This document shows positions 38,398-48,511 of a stretch of 64,000 nucleotides of DNA, piece by piece. Every line of letters begins with the position of its first letter. Position 1 is the stretch's first letter. Source of the DNA: Epiperipatus broadwayi (Eukaryota; Onychophora; Udeonychophora; Euonychophora; Peripatidae); contig JAQFVV010006849.1 in the NCBI GenBank assembly GCA_028023455.1, forward strand, positions 186,001 to 250,000, written 5' to 3'. The notes under the pieces were generated by a model that saw only the letters and a list, made by a program, of their open reading frames with translations, had not been told where the DNA came from and made no database searches. A program made the position numbers and the translations under genes.

Positions 38398-38710
38398 TAT
38401 TTTTGAAGCTTCATAAGAGTTTGTTTTTAACTTACTCTATATATAACATTTGTAAATAGGAGCTTTATTAAAATTAGGTCATATGACTTGATTTTTTATC
38501 AATTTAATTTTAGTTTTTTGCTATTAATGCTTTGGCGATTTATATTGCTAGAGCTATTAATATATGGTGTATCTGAACTTAGTTCAGTCCCATACAGCTA
38601 TTTGAGTTAGATAGCTGGATTTTTGGACATTTAAATGTCTGAAAGTTTCAGATTTTCTTCTCAATAGTTAGGCATTGATAAAATGCTGGACTAGTTCTAG
38701 TATTTTTAAG

Positions 38711-38764
38711 CCCTAGCACCTCACTGATGACGCTAGAGGCAGAAACCGCGTCTGAGATTGAGGG
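38711..38764 (+). ncRNA. Type I hammerhead ribozyme (family 1), unit 5, variant
   Basis: The core is intact. Stem III is one base shorter (ACCGCGTC: A-U and C-G around CGC) and one stem I pair is lost (TGAGAT). Confidence 0.75.
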
Positions 38765-39040
38765 TATTTTTGAAGCTTCATAAGAGTTTGTTTTTAACTT
38801 ACTCTATATATAACATTTGTAAATAGGAGCTTTATTAAAATTAGGTCATATGACTTGATTTTTTATCAATTTAATTTTAGTTTTTTGCTATTAATGCTTT
38901 GGCGATTTTATATTGCTAGAGCTATTAATATATGGTGTATCTGAACTTAGTTCTGTCCCATACAGCTATTTGAGTTAGATAGCTGGATTTTTGGACATTT
39001 AAATGTCTGAAAATGCTGGACTAGTTCTAGTATTTTTAAG

Positions 39041-39095
39041 CCCTAGCACCTCACTGATGACGCTAGAGGCAGAAACCGCGGTCTGAGGTTGAGGG
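39041..39095 (+). ncRNA. Type I hammerhead ribozyme (family 1), unit 6
   Basis: 55 nt, core intact. The host unit has lost ~40 bp upstream (39009-39015 junction), giving a 330-bp spacing. Confidence 0.8.
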
Positions 39096-39154
39096 TATTT
39101 TTGAAGCTTCATAAGAGTTTGTTTTTAACTTACTCTATATATAACATTTACAAA

Positions 39155-39348
39155 TGTTATATATAGAGCTCGCAAAATAAGCTCTTAACAAGCTTTGCAG
39201 AATATCCTGGGCTTGTCCTGATGTTTTTAATCTAATGCTTAAATATCCTGGCATCTCACTGACACCGCCAGAAGCAGAAACTGGTCTGGGGTTGAGGATA
39301 TTCTGCAAAGCTTGTTAAGAGCTTATTTTGCGAGCTCTATATATAACA
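39155..39348 (+). mobile_element. Foldback mini-element with diverged hammerhead
   Basis: Perfect or near-perfect 53-bp terminal inverted repeats (39155-39207 and 39296-39348, containing GAGCTCGCAAAATAAGCTC) enclose ~88 bp. A diverged hammerhead relative lies at 39247-39297. Confidence 0.75.
39247..39297 (+). ncRNA. Diverged hammerhead relative (probably inactive)
   Basis: CCTGGC-ATCTCA, CTGACAC (for CTGATGA), CGCCAGAAGCA, GAAA, CTGGTC, TGGGGTTGAGG. Stem I is kept through G-U pairs (ATCTCA/TGGGGT) and CCT/AGG. Stem III is A-U, C-G with a UG loop. G8 and A9 of the core are lost, so self-cleavage is unlikely. Confidence 0.6.
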
Positions 39349-39361
39349 TATATATCTATAT

Positions 39362-39861
39362 GTATGTGCAAATTTGTATTTTGATTTTCCTCTTTATCAA
39401 TGTTTTTTATTAAAATAAATATTTGAAAATAAATTATATCAAATGTAATATTTATTTGGTTAGAAAAAAAAGTTCTATCAAATTTCTTCTATGCCCATCA
39501 TGAATTCTGCAAGTTATTTGAAAAACTGTTTTCATTTAAAAAATGTTATTGAGTAACATTTCCACAGCTTATTTTTTTCATAAATTGGTGCAGGATAATT
39601 TTAAAACATTTAAATATTAGAATTTTAATATAAACATATTAAAATATACAGTTTATGAATAATTGTAAAACCAACAAGTTTAAAAATATTTAAATTCTTT
39701 AGTTTTTGACAATTATATTTTATTAATTTTGTTGTATTTTTTATATGTTAGCTTTAATGAACATTTATTTATTTTTTTATGATTTTCAATAGATACCTAA
39801 AAAAATTTCAAGATGGCATTCCTAGGAATGATAAAGTTAATGGATAATTAATGATGATATA
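39362..39861. repeat. Duplicated spacer, unit B, before the family 3 element
   Basis: No gene seen. It is collinear with 19320-19870. Confidence 0.6.
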
Positions 39862-40370
39862 CTGAAAGGAGCTTGAAAGTTTGTGTTCAAATCCCTCTAA
39901 TTACATCTAATTTAAGTATATACATTATACTTGTAATCACATATTACATATTCAGACTGAAGCTTTCCTATCCCTCTGGTGTGTATTTAAATGGACATAT
40001 TAATGTCCTGCATATGAGAGGTCAGAATGACTTCAGGTCAACAAAGGGTTTGAGCATTCCATCATCAGATTTTCAATGATAAGTATGGCTGAAGAGTTGG
40101 AGAATGGAGAGGATTGAAGCCTGTCCATTACAGTTTGAAGATTGGCTATCTTAGTATAAACCAAGCATCTGGACCAACTGATGAGTGCTGATTTAGCACA
40201 AAATATGTATATTTGAGATCACTTATCTTTTTCACATATATGTGGTCATATGTATCAGTTATATAAGATTGAGTAGATGACTGAAGGGAGTTTGAAAGTC
40301 TGTGTTCAAATCCTTTCTAATTACATCTAGCTTAAGTATATACACCATTCTTGTATCCAAATATTACACA
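39862..40370 (+). mobile_element. Hammerhead-bearing retrozyme-like element (family 3), copy B
   Basis: Present in unit B and absent at the corresponding place in unit A (~19870). It has partial direct terminal repeats: GAAAGT(T/C)TGTGTTCAAATCC followed by CTAATTACATCTA..TTAAGTATATACA at 39871-39925 and again at 40292-40345. The unit is therefore ~421 bp and the insertion is a little more than a monomer. The hammerhead is at 40165-40220. The short open frames here are not considered genes. Confidence 0.7.
40165..40220 (+). ncRNA. Type I hammerhead ribozyme (family 3), copy B, core mutated
   Basis: GCATCTGGACCAA, CTGATGA, perfect 5-bp stem II GTGCT-GATTT-AGCAC, then AAAA where GAAA is expected (G12 to A), an AT-rich stem III (ATAT/ATAT) and TTGAGATC. 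Stem II differs from copy A at several bases yet still pairs, which is covariation-type support for the structure. This copy is probably inactive because of G12. Confidence 0.65.
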
Positions 40371-40702
40371 CATTTTATAAAAGAAAATATATTAATAGTG
40401 GCTACAACAATAAAAATTCCATAACCCATTTAATAAAGTATCTAATCAGAAAAATAAAGTAACAACTTAGCAAAAAAAAAATATCAATAAACATTACAGT
40501 CATGCAATACATTCCTTTTTTATTATTTTTAATATACAAACATGACAATAATAGCTAGTTTACCATCAGTTGTTATTTTAGCTTTATTGATAAGTAAAAC
40601 ACATGACTTTCCATCTTTACACACATAAATTGATTTTAAAAATATGTCATGGAATTAAATATTGGAATGATTTAATAATTCATAATAGTGAAGCAAAAGT
40701 TG
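40371..40702. repeat. Duplicated spacer before ZNF-C
   Basis: No gene seen. It is collinear with 19880-20208. Confidence 0.6.
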
Positions 40703-42560
40703 GAATTCTTAGGGTAATTGAATCATGATCTCAAAAGTCACACAACTATTAAAATGGCAGTTTCATGACTTTGAAAGTCATCTTTATTTGTAGTTTTGTA
40801 ATCACACAAATGACAATTAAATTCATTATTACAAATATAAGCTTCTATAGATGCACAGTTTTTTTTCCACACTTCAATGATGGTGTATGTGCTACAGTTG
40901 TGTTATTATGCATCCTGTAATGAGAAAACCTTTCTCTTGTGTGAATGAATTCATGTATTTTTAAATTACTTTTCCAAAAAGTTTTAAATTGACAGAAAGT
41001 GCAATTAAACGATTTTTGTCCTGTATGAATTCTTTCATGTCTTCTTAAAGTTCCATTGTAAGAAGTTTTATATTCACAGAATATGCAATAAACAACTTTC
41101 CTCCTATATGAACTTTTTCATGTGATTTCAAATTACTCTTAGAAGAGGTCTTGTATTGACATGAAGAGCAATAAAAGAATTTTTTTTTTGCATAACTTTT
41201 TTCATGTTTTAGTAAGTTGTTTTTTAAAAAAAGTCCTGTATTCACACAAACAACAATTATAAGATTTTTCTCCTGTATGAAGTTTTTCATGTCCTTTCAA
41301 AAGACTTTTATAAGATGTCCTGTACTGACACAAAGGACAACAAAAAGATTTTTCTTCTTTTGTATGTTTTTTTCCATGTTTCTTTAAATTACCTTTAAAA
41401 AAAGTCCTGTATTCACACAAAGCACAATGAAAACGTTTTTCTTCTCCTGTATGAAATTTTTCATGTGTTTTTAAATACATTTTATGAGAAGTTTTAAATT
41501 CACACAATGTGTAAGCAAAAGGTTTTTGATCTCCATGGACTTTTTCACGTCTTCTTAAATGATATTTATAATTAGTCACACAAAGTCCAACGAAATGGCT
41601 TTTGTTCTGTATGAATTATTTCATGCCTTAGATTTTGATTATTATGAGTTTTGTATTCACATAAAGTAAACACAAAGACTTTTCTTCTATATGAATCCTT
41701 TCATGTTTATTTAAATTACATTTAACATAAAGTGTAACAAAAAGAATTTTCTCCTGTATGAATATTCTCATGGTTTTTTAATGTAATTTCATAAAGTGCA
41801 AGAAAAAGATTTTTCATCTCTATAAAATTGTTCATGTCTGTTCAAACTACTTTTATCAGAAATTTTATATTCACATGAAATGCAAAAAAAATTTTTTTCT
41901 CCTTTATTATTATTTTTTTCATGTCTATTTGAAATACTTTTCTGATAAACTCTATTTCATACAAAAACAAGAAAATGGATTTTCATCTCCAGGAATTATT
42001 TCATGACTTTTTAAACTACTTTTGTCTGAGTCCTCTACTTAAAAAGAATGCAATGAAAAACTTTTCCCCAGTATGAATTGCTTTATGTCTTTTTGAAATG
42101 CTTTCCTTTGAGTCTTATATTTACAAAAGGTGCATTTAAAAAATGTTATTATTATACAAAGGTTTTTGCCTACATATAAACACTGCTTGCAAGTTGCTGA
42201 CTTCTCATACATACTGAAATGAAGTTTTTTTTTCACTGTGCAATTATTATCATATGTTTTTCAATTATGTTTACTGGAAGTCTTATATCTGCACAAAATA
42301 AAACATAAAGCTTTTCTTCTCTATGAATTTTTTTTTCATGGCTTCTGAAGCTATTTTTTGAAGTCCTATATTCACACAAAGTGCAATTATGTTTCACAAT
42401 TATTCAAACTTATCAAAATCTTTTATTCAAACAAATTATTCACAAAAAATTTTTTTCTTATAAAAGTTCTTTCATGCAAATCTAATCTTTTTTTAAAGTC
42501 ATTTTGCAGATACATAATGAAAAGATTTTCATCAAGTTATTACATTCTCAAACATTTTAA
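40703..42560 (-). pseudogene. C2H2 zinc-finger pseudogene, unit C (ZNF-C)
   Basis: Paralogue of ZNF-B. Readable segments are 41202-41579 (CALCEYRTFFKGNLKKH, CPLCQYRTSYKSLLKGH, CCLCEYRTFF) and 41045-41290 (CSSCQYKTSSKSNLKSH) in another frame, plus finger remnants on both sides (to ~42400) and the last finger near 40735-40830. At the homopolymer where ZNF-B is shifted this copy has seven A and reads through. Other indels, for example near 41210-41225 and one lost base near 40763, break it. Several fingers have lost ligands (AYTLCEFKT). No long frame remains, so it is most likely non-functional. Confidence 0.85.
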
Positions 42561-42599
42561 AAGCATTATTCACAACAATCACATATTCATGTAGAACAA

Positions 42600-45404
42600 G
42601 TTTTTTTTTAAAAAAATAAATAAATTGATCTACTAGTATAAGTAATATTGGAATAACAAAAAAAAGCTTTCATTTTAAAAAGCAAGTTGATATTCTTTAT
42701 ACAAAAATGAGTCAACTTTTTAGCTTTTTTAAAAATACTCTTTCATATTAAGTTACAGTAAAGTTTACATTTTAACTTCAAAATTCAGACGCAACAACAA
42801 ATTATGTTACAGAGATGGCATTAAATGGAAATCCATAATTAAATGTTATTGCTTGGTTGTATATGCCCATATGCATTCACAAAAAGTATAGTAATTGAAC
42901 TGGAATGAAATAAAAAGCAGCAAAAATACACACAGCTCATTAAATTATAATCTCATACTGCTATCTTTTGCTAAATATTTTTAAGTATTAAATGTGCTAT
43001 GACTGACATTATCATAGGAATCACTCCTAAAATATCATAAAATTCATTAATTAAATAATTATTTAAAAAATAATAAACCTTCCAATAATAGTGTTGAGAG
43101 TAATTAATTTATCATTTAGAGGAGACAGTAATAATTATCAAATGCCAGAAACAATCCCATCTTGAAAAAAAAGTTTGTGAAAAGAAAGATAACATTTTAC
43201 TCCAGACCACTTGAACATCAATTTGTCTTTATATTAAAGCAATTCTCCAAAACATCATTAGAGTATATACAATCTATTATGAATGTCATCTGATATGTCT
43301 GCATTATCATCTGTAGTTCAATTTATCTTTAGATTAAGTTAATTAATTACCTTGATAAACATCAGACTGCACTTGTTTTATATCACTGTTATGAAAGACA
43401 TCCAAAATGTCTGTATCTTTATCATATGATATTCAAAATGGTTATTTGTCACCGAGAATATAGTGCCTGATCACATTTGCAAAAAATATTTTCCTGGTTC
43501 TGAGAAAACTAGTAAAGCTTTAAAACTAGATATACATTTCTTATAGCAATTAGAATGTCCTTGATATTAAGCTAAAAGATTCAGAGTAATGAACTTTTAT
43601 ACAAATAATACATAGAATTATGTGAATTTACAATATAAACATGGTAGTCACAAGATGTATTTTAAAAACTGGATAAATCTTCAATATTGAATCTGCTGAA
43701 TATTTATCTATTAATAAAAAAAATATTGAATATTAAATGTGACATATTATGTATATGCACAAAAAAAATTAAAATATTAGTGAATAGAGACAAATTACAT
43801 AAAATTAAACATTACATATATAACAACATAATTAATAGCATTTTATACACTTTATTTTATTCACTTTTTACAATGCAGTAAATTTTATTTATTCTTTAAT
43901 ATTTTCTCACAGTTTCAACTAACCAACAGTCTTCATCACAGCTTCTTTTAACTTTCTAATTTTGGTCAATCAAAACTTTAAAAAACATTATCAACAAATA
44001 GATAAAAATTACTGCTTTGTAAAAAGTGTATTAAATGCTATTAGATGAATATATACAATCAATGCATATCTGAAGAAACAGCATAACAACATAATATTGA
44101 GTACTATGCTATTTAGTTATTACCAAAATCAATAAGAAAGGCACAATAGCATCTACTTTAGGAAGCATTTAAATGCAATGCTTAAGGGAAATCAAAAACC
44201 CACCAAGATAATAAAATTCTGCTAAATGGTTCTATGAGTAATCTCCAATAAAAGATCAAATTTCTGAAGGCTTGAGAAAAGACTTAATCCAAAATGCTTC
44301 CAGAAAAGCATCCGCCATGATGTCATGCAGCGGACCATGTCTCCCAACTCAGCGCACCCTTCATTGATTTTTCAATCAAATGGTCAAAATATTAAAAACA
44401 TCCACTCTCCATAGATGCCAAAATATCCATGATGAATAAATAATGAATTTTCAAACACTTCCGTTAATGTAAATTATAATATTTATAATGCTTCTTGCAA
44501 TTAAAGAGAATATCATAATAACCTTAGAAATACTAGTGAAAAAGAAAATGAGAATAACCCAACAAGATGCTGATATGATTATATCACAACTATAATACAT
44601 GTGCCATTGAAGACAAACAGATTAGGGTAATTCTGGAAAAATGCTACTTACATAATAGTCAGGAGAAGAAGCTAATTTGATGATTCCTAATAAAAATAAT
44701 CATAACAAACTTGAATGCAAAAATACAAATCTCATAACAGATTCTAGAATACAAAAATATTTTGATAAAAAAATCATTTAAACATACAAATTTGTAATAA
44801 GATTCTATAATTAAATATGCAGTATTAAAAGTATTCTGCATAAAAATACAAGTTAATTATAACCATGATACTCAAACAAGATGCATGGATATCGAATGTT
44901 GCAAAAAAATTAACTATTTATAATGCATATTTTTAACATTCATATATAATACAAACTTTTTACATGAACATAGAATAAGTATGCATATCTATCATAGTCT
45001 TATTAAATATTATGCAATTAGAATACCAACAACTATATTAACCTTAAAAAATATTTATATGCTTTTATTTCATATAAATTTTTAAACTGAACAATTATTA
45101 ACCATCTCAGTAACTTTTCAAAGGGTATTTATATTTTGCAAAAATTCAGATTACTTTGAATTTCACTCACATAGTGTTTTATGACACTTTTTGTCAGTTT
45201 AGCCATATCTTATATAGCTGTAGTCTAAATATACGTAATTTTATTTCTCCATATTTTTGTGATATATGTTTTGTCCTGTACTTTTGTATACAAATATTAT
45301 AATATTTACTACCAGTAATGCTTGTAATAAATAAAATTAAATTTATTTCATCACAATAATAGATTGTAATTTTGCTTAAAAAAGCAATCAAAACATTCCA
45401 GTTA
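42600..45404. repeat. Spacer of unit C, paralogous to units A and B
   Basis: No gene seen. The part 43070-43340 is strikingly close to 2860-3130 of unit A. Confidence 0.7.
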
Positions 45405-45413
45405 AAAGTGATA

Positions 45414-45856
45414 TATACCATCAAACAACACATGGCTTATCTAAGGTGTTTTTCACAGAGGCAAAACTCTCCATACAGTAGCACCACTCAGTGTAAACCA
45501 GAGTAATCAATGGATGCACACCAAAGGGTATGAATGCTGAACCGAGTTCATATCTATGTAAGCTAGAGCTTAACTTGAAAACCTTATTGTATTCTCATTT
45601 TGGACTCAAAAGTTGTATAGTTAGCTAAAAAAGCAAAAGGTGATTGTTGGAGGGTTACATTAGATACTAAGATCTAGGTGCAGTGCTCTCAGATCCAAGG
45701 ACCCTCATTTATGAAAGCCACAAGCTAGAAACTAGTCTGGGGATATTGGATTAGCAGGCACTAAATAGGGATTTTATGCACAAACCTTCCTGCATCCATT
45801 GATTATTCTGGTTTGCATTGAGTGGGCACTACTGTATGGAGAGTTTTGCCTCTGTG
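45414..45856 (+). mobile_element. Hammerhead-bearing foldback element (family 2), copy 2
   Basis: A 443-bp insertion bordered by the 9-bp repeat AAAGTGATA (45405-45413 and 45857-45865); units A (~5260) and B (~25075) are uninterrupted. Long inverted termini (from CACAGAGGCAAAACTCTCC at 45455 to GGAGAGTTTTGCCTCTGTG ending at 45856) enclose a plus-strand hammerhead relative. The short segment outside the inverted repeat at the left (45414-45454) resembles that of copy 62562. Non-coding. Confidence 0.8.
45693..45751 (+). ncRNA. Hammerhead relative (family 2), core mutated
   Basis: ATCCAAGGACCCTCA, TTTATGA (for CTGATGA), A, AGC-CACAA-GCT, A, GAAA, CTAGTC, TGGGGATATTGGAT. Stem I (ATCCAA/TTGGAT, CCTCA/TGGGG), stem II (AGC/GCT) and minimal stem III are intact. 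C3 and G5 of the core are mutated, so it is probably inactive. Confidence 0.6.
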
Positions 45857-45944
45857 AAAGTGATAAGAATGGTAGAAATTTCATTTCTCCATTATTTACA
45901 ATCTAGTTATATTTTTTAAAGATTTTTATACAAATATTATAAGC

Positions 45945-46990
45945 ATCCACTAAACACACCACTTTGTGCATTCTTCAAAAAATCCAACAACAAACCAACC
46001 TTACCATCAATACTACTTGGGAAGATGATTTGAAAAGATTGACATATCTGGACTTATGTCTAATTTGAACAGGAAGAAACATAAATTATCCGATGATCAT
46101 AAAGGCTCTTGAAGTTAGAGGCTTTATCCACTCTAATACCAATTCTCTGAACTCTCATAAATTTGCAGACTTAAATCCTTTTTATTTAGAAACTTACATT
46201 TATGCAAATTCGAATCTGACAGGAAAGATAACATCTTTCCCTATACCAATAATTTATTAAAAGCCGGTTTCTAATACAAGACAATTATTAACAAAATTAA
46301 ACAATTTTACAAAAAAATTACAGAGAATATTAGAGATCTCAATCTTCAACATATTACCCTCCATTATATCTCTAAAATTTCTAACCACCTAGTAAAATCT
46401 TTATCTAACAAATTTAGAATCAGCTTTGGCACATACCCCTGCACTACCCGATAAATTATTCCAAAGACAAAGTTGACCTTGACCAAATCCCCCATGTCGT
46501 TTATAGCATCTCATGCCCTCAACCTGGATGCTATGCTATTTACTATGGTGAAACCAAAGCCACCATTAACAATAGCACCACTCAACACAAATACACATAT
46601 AAAATGGCACAGAAAAATAATGACAATTCTTCAATATTTTTAGAGCACTCAAAAAGGACCGGTCATATATTTGAACCCTCCAACCCTAGAATAGTATGCA
46701 TTGAGAAAAATGATTGTAAACAAAAAATCAAAGAAGTGTACTTTATTACTAGCAACAATAATTCCATTAACAGACTCGACACTTGCTTTGATATTTCCAA
46801 ACATTGGGCTAATTAAATAATTTAAATATAATTTGCATATTACCATTTACATTCTACTATGCACTATTTGTTTTTATGGGTATGAATATGAGGCAAAACA
46901 CCTCGAAAGCACTCAGCTGTCAATTATTTTATTGATTCATATAAGTATTTATTATAGCTTCTCTTTCCAGCACCTCAACATGCTTATAAT
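45945..46990 (+). pseudogene. Penelope-like element 3' fragment with GIY-YIG endonuclease remnant
   Basis: Absent from units A and B. The degraded reading includes a C-terminal reverse transcriptase-side segment (near 46340-46450, K-F-R-I-S-F-G-T). It is followed by the endonuclease start V-V-Y-S-I-S-C-P-Q-P-G-C-Y-A-I-Y-Y-G-E-T at about 46497-46555, with the GIY-like and Y-Y-G motifs and the Cys pair usual in Penelope elements. The rest, in the same frame, is the open segment 46604-46816 ending ...FDISKHWAN, with H-S-x-x-T-G-H-x-F-x-x-S-N-P typical of this domain. Several upstream stops make it inactive. Its sequence differs clearly from the palindromic pair at 47.7-52.2 kb, so it belongs to a different PLE lineage. 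Confidence 0.75.
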
Positions 46991-47707
46991 TTTGTTATAT
47001 TTCTTGTAAATAATGCTTACATTTGAAAACATAACATTTTAAAATAATACTCTTCTTAGGAACATTATTATACATTGGTTGCAGTGTTAACATTATTAAA
47101 TCACACTGTAGCTTTTGCAGACTAATAAAAACAATAAACTACAATTATTAATTTCATAATTAAAAAAGTAAATATCTGTATCATTTTTTTTAATCCATTT
47201 TTTTTTGTTTTCAAAAACTGTTAAAAAGATAAAATCATTTTTAAATGCTTTTATTTAATTTAGAATTTTTGTTTGCCTTGATTAAATCTTGTAACCAAAT
47301 TTTAATATAGTTCTATCAAATGAATTTCCATCAAATTTTATACATATGTTAGCTATTGATGACAATGTGATATCATACTACAATATTTCAAGTTTGTCGA
47401 TCCACCTATTCAATCTAATAGTATAAGCAGGCCAAATTTCAAAACACATTACAGTATATTGCTTTGATAAATTTTCAGTAATATGCCTGTGGTACATTTT
47501 TGTAAATTATATTAAAATTAAATATTCATTAAAAAATATTTAAAGTTAACTAAAATAAAAACAAATGAAAACTGAAATTTTACTTTTAATTATTTAAGTA
47601 AAATTTGCATTTGTTAAAATGTTGTCTTCACAAACAAAAAAATCTTGTAAACAATTTTTAATATGAGTCAACATAAAATACAATGCCATTGTTTTCATTC
47701 TTAGTAT
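46991..47707. repeat. Duplicated spacer, unit C, left of the Penelope pair
   Basis: No gene seen. It is collinear with 6031-6690 and 25230-25850. Confidence 0.65.
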
Positions 47708-48063
47708 TTAAATTTCAATACAGAAAAAGAATCAGAATTAAAAACAATTCTTTTTTTATGTTGCACTTCAAGTATACAATAGTCAAATATGTTTAAAAAT
47801 ACATATATACAAGCAACAAAGATTACAAATTATAAAATTATTATATAAGAGCCTTTTTCGGCAAATTATGTTTTTTTGCTCTTTTCAATATGTCTCTACG
47901 ATTTAAAGCACATACAGCGACATCTATATCAATACATGAGAGAAGACAGATAAACAAATGGATATCTGACACGATCTATTATGTGATTTTTTTTTTCTCC
48001 TCAATTCTACTACAAAATTACTCTGTTATATATATTGAATGGATATATATCCACATATATTAA

Positions 48064-48474
48064 TTAATTAACTATCCATTCTTTATCCATTAACCACTTA
48101 TTATTTAACTTAATGGATGTTTTGTATATATTCATACAGTTGTTTTTATTATACATGATGTAGATTGTTTCATATATTTTATGACTATTAACATTTTTAA
48201 TATAATCAAGAACCCTTATATTATCAATACAATTTATTTTATGTCCATACTGCAAATAATGAACATATAATACAGATCTATCATCTTTCCTAGCAATAGC
48301 ATCATTGTGTTCTTTAGCTCTTTCTCCCAATTGCTTTGATGTCTGGCCATAGTAAATCATATTACAAAAATTACATCTAATTTTATAAACCATTCCTCTC
48401 TTATATTTTATATCATCTTTCATCCTACAATTAGTTATCAATTTATCCAAATTTTTGCTATTTGCCCAACCCAC
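48064..48474 (-). CDS. Penelope GIY-YIG endonuclease domain, left copy
   Basis: C-terminal endonuclease of the same PLE polyprotein, out of frame with the reverse transcriptase because of the 2-bp insertion just upstream. G-M-V-Y-K-I-R-C-N-F-C at ~27-37 gives the GIY-equivalent strand and a Cys pair. M-I-Y-Y-G-Q-T (39-45) is the YIG-equivalent. An Arg follows at 52 (G-E-R), an E-H pair at 55-56, and E-T-I-Y-I with N-N-C-M-N-I toward the end. The domain nicks DNA to prime reverse transcription in this family. The reading is complete to the stop at 48064. The start given is not natural, since the domain should be fused to the reverse transcriptase. Confidence 0.9.
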   Translation of the reverse strand: MGWANSKNLDKLITNCRMKDDIKYKRGMVYKIRCNFCNMIYYGQTSKQLGERAKEHNDAIARKDDRSVLYVHYLQYGHKINCIDNIRVLDYIKNVNSHKIYETIYIMYNKNNCMNIYKTSIKLNNKWLMDKEWIVN

Positions 48475-48511
48475 GTTAATGTTTTTATCTATATAATTTT
48501 TACTTTTTTAT

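Larger units (their letters stand above)
37291..39349. mobile_element. Palindromic hammerhead retrozyme array (family 1)
   Basis: A 2.06-kb insertion in unit B; unit A shows the uninterrupted region near 19290. It is flanked by a 12-bp AT-rich direct repeat ATATATCTATAT (37279-37290 and 39350-39361). Unit length is ~369 bp (ribozymes start at 37459 and 37828 on the left, 38343 and 38711 on the right). Left of 38208 the units are in minus orientation. From 38209 they are in plus orientation, so the array is a giant inverted repeat. The last plus unit has an internal deletion of ~40 bp. A small foldback element (39155-39348) forms the right end. No protein is encoded. Tandem units each with one type I hammerhead are the hallmark of retrozymes. 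The TSD is low-complexity, so insertion as one piece is probable but not proven. Confidence 0.8.

Noticed and set aside
37291-39349. CRISPR-like array
   Set aside because: The repeats are ~369 bp, contain ribozymes, are inverted in the second half and lack short unique spacers; the genome is animal.
40050-40080. Second CTGATGA on the minus strand of the family 3 element
   Set aside because: No stem II hairpin or stem I partner could be formed.
47778-48063. Hammerhead in the outer ends of the Penelope pair
   Set aside because: Searched by eye on both strands; no CTGANGA with a matching GAAA was found.
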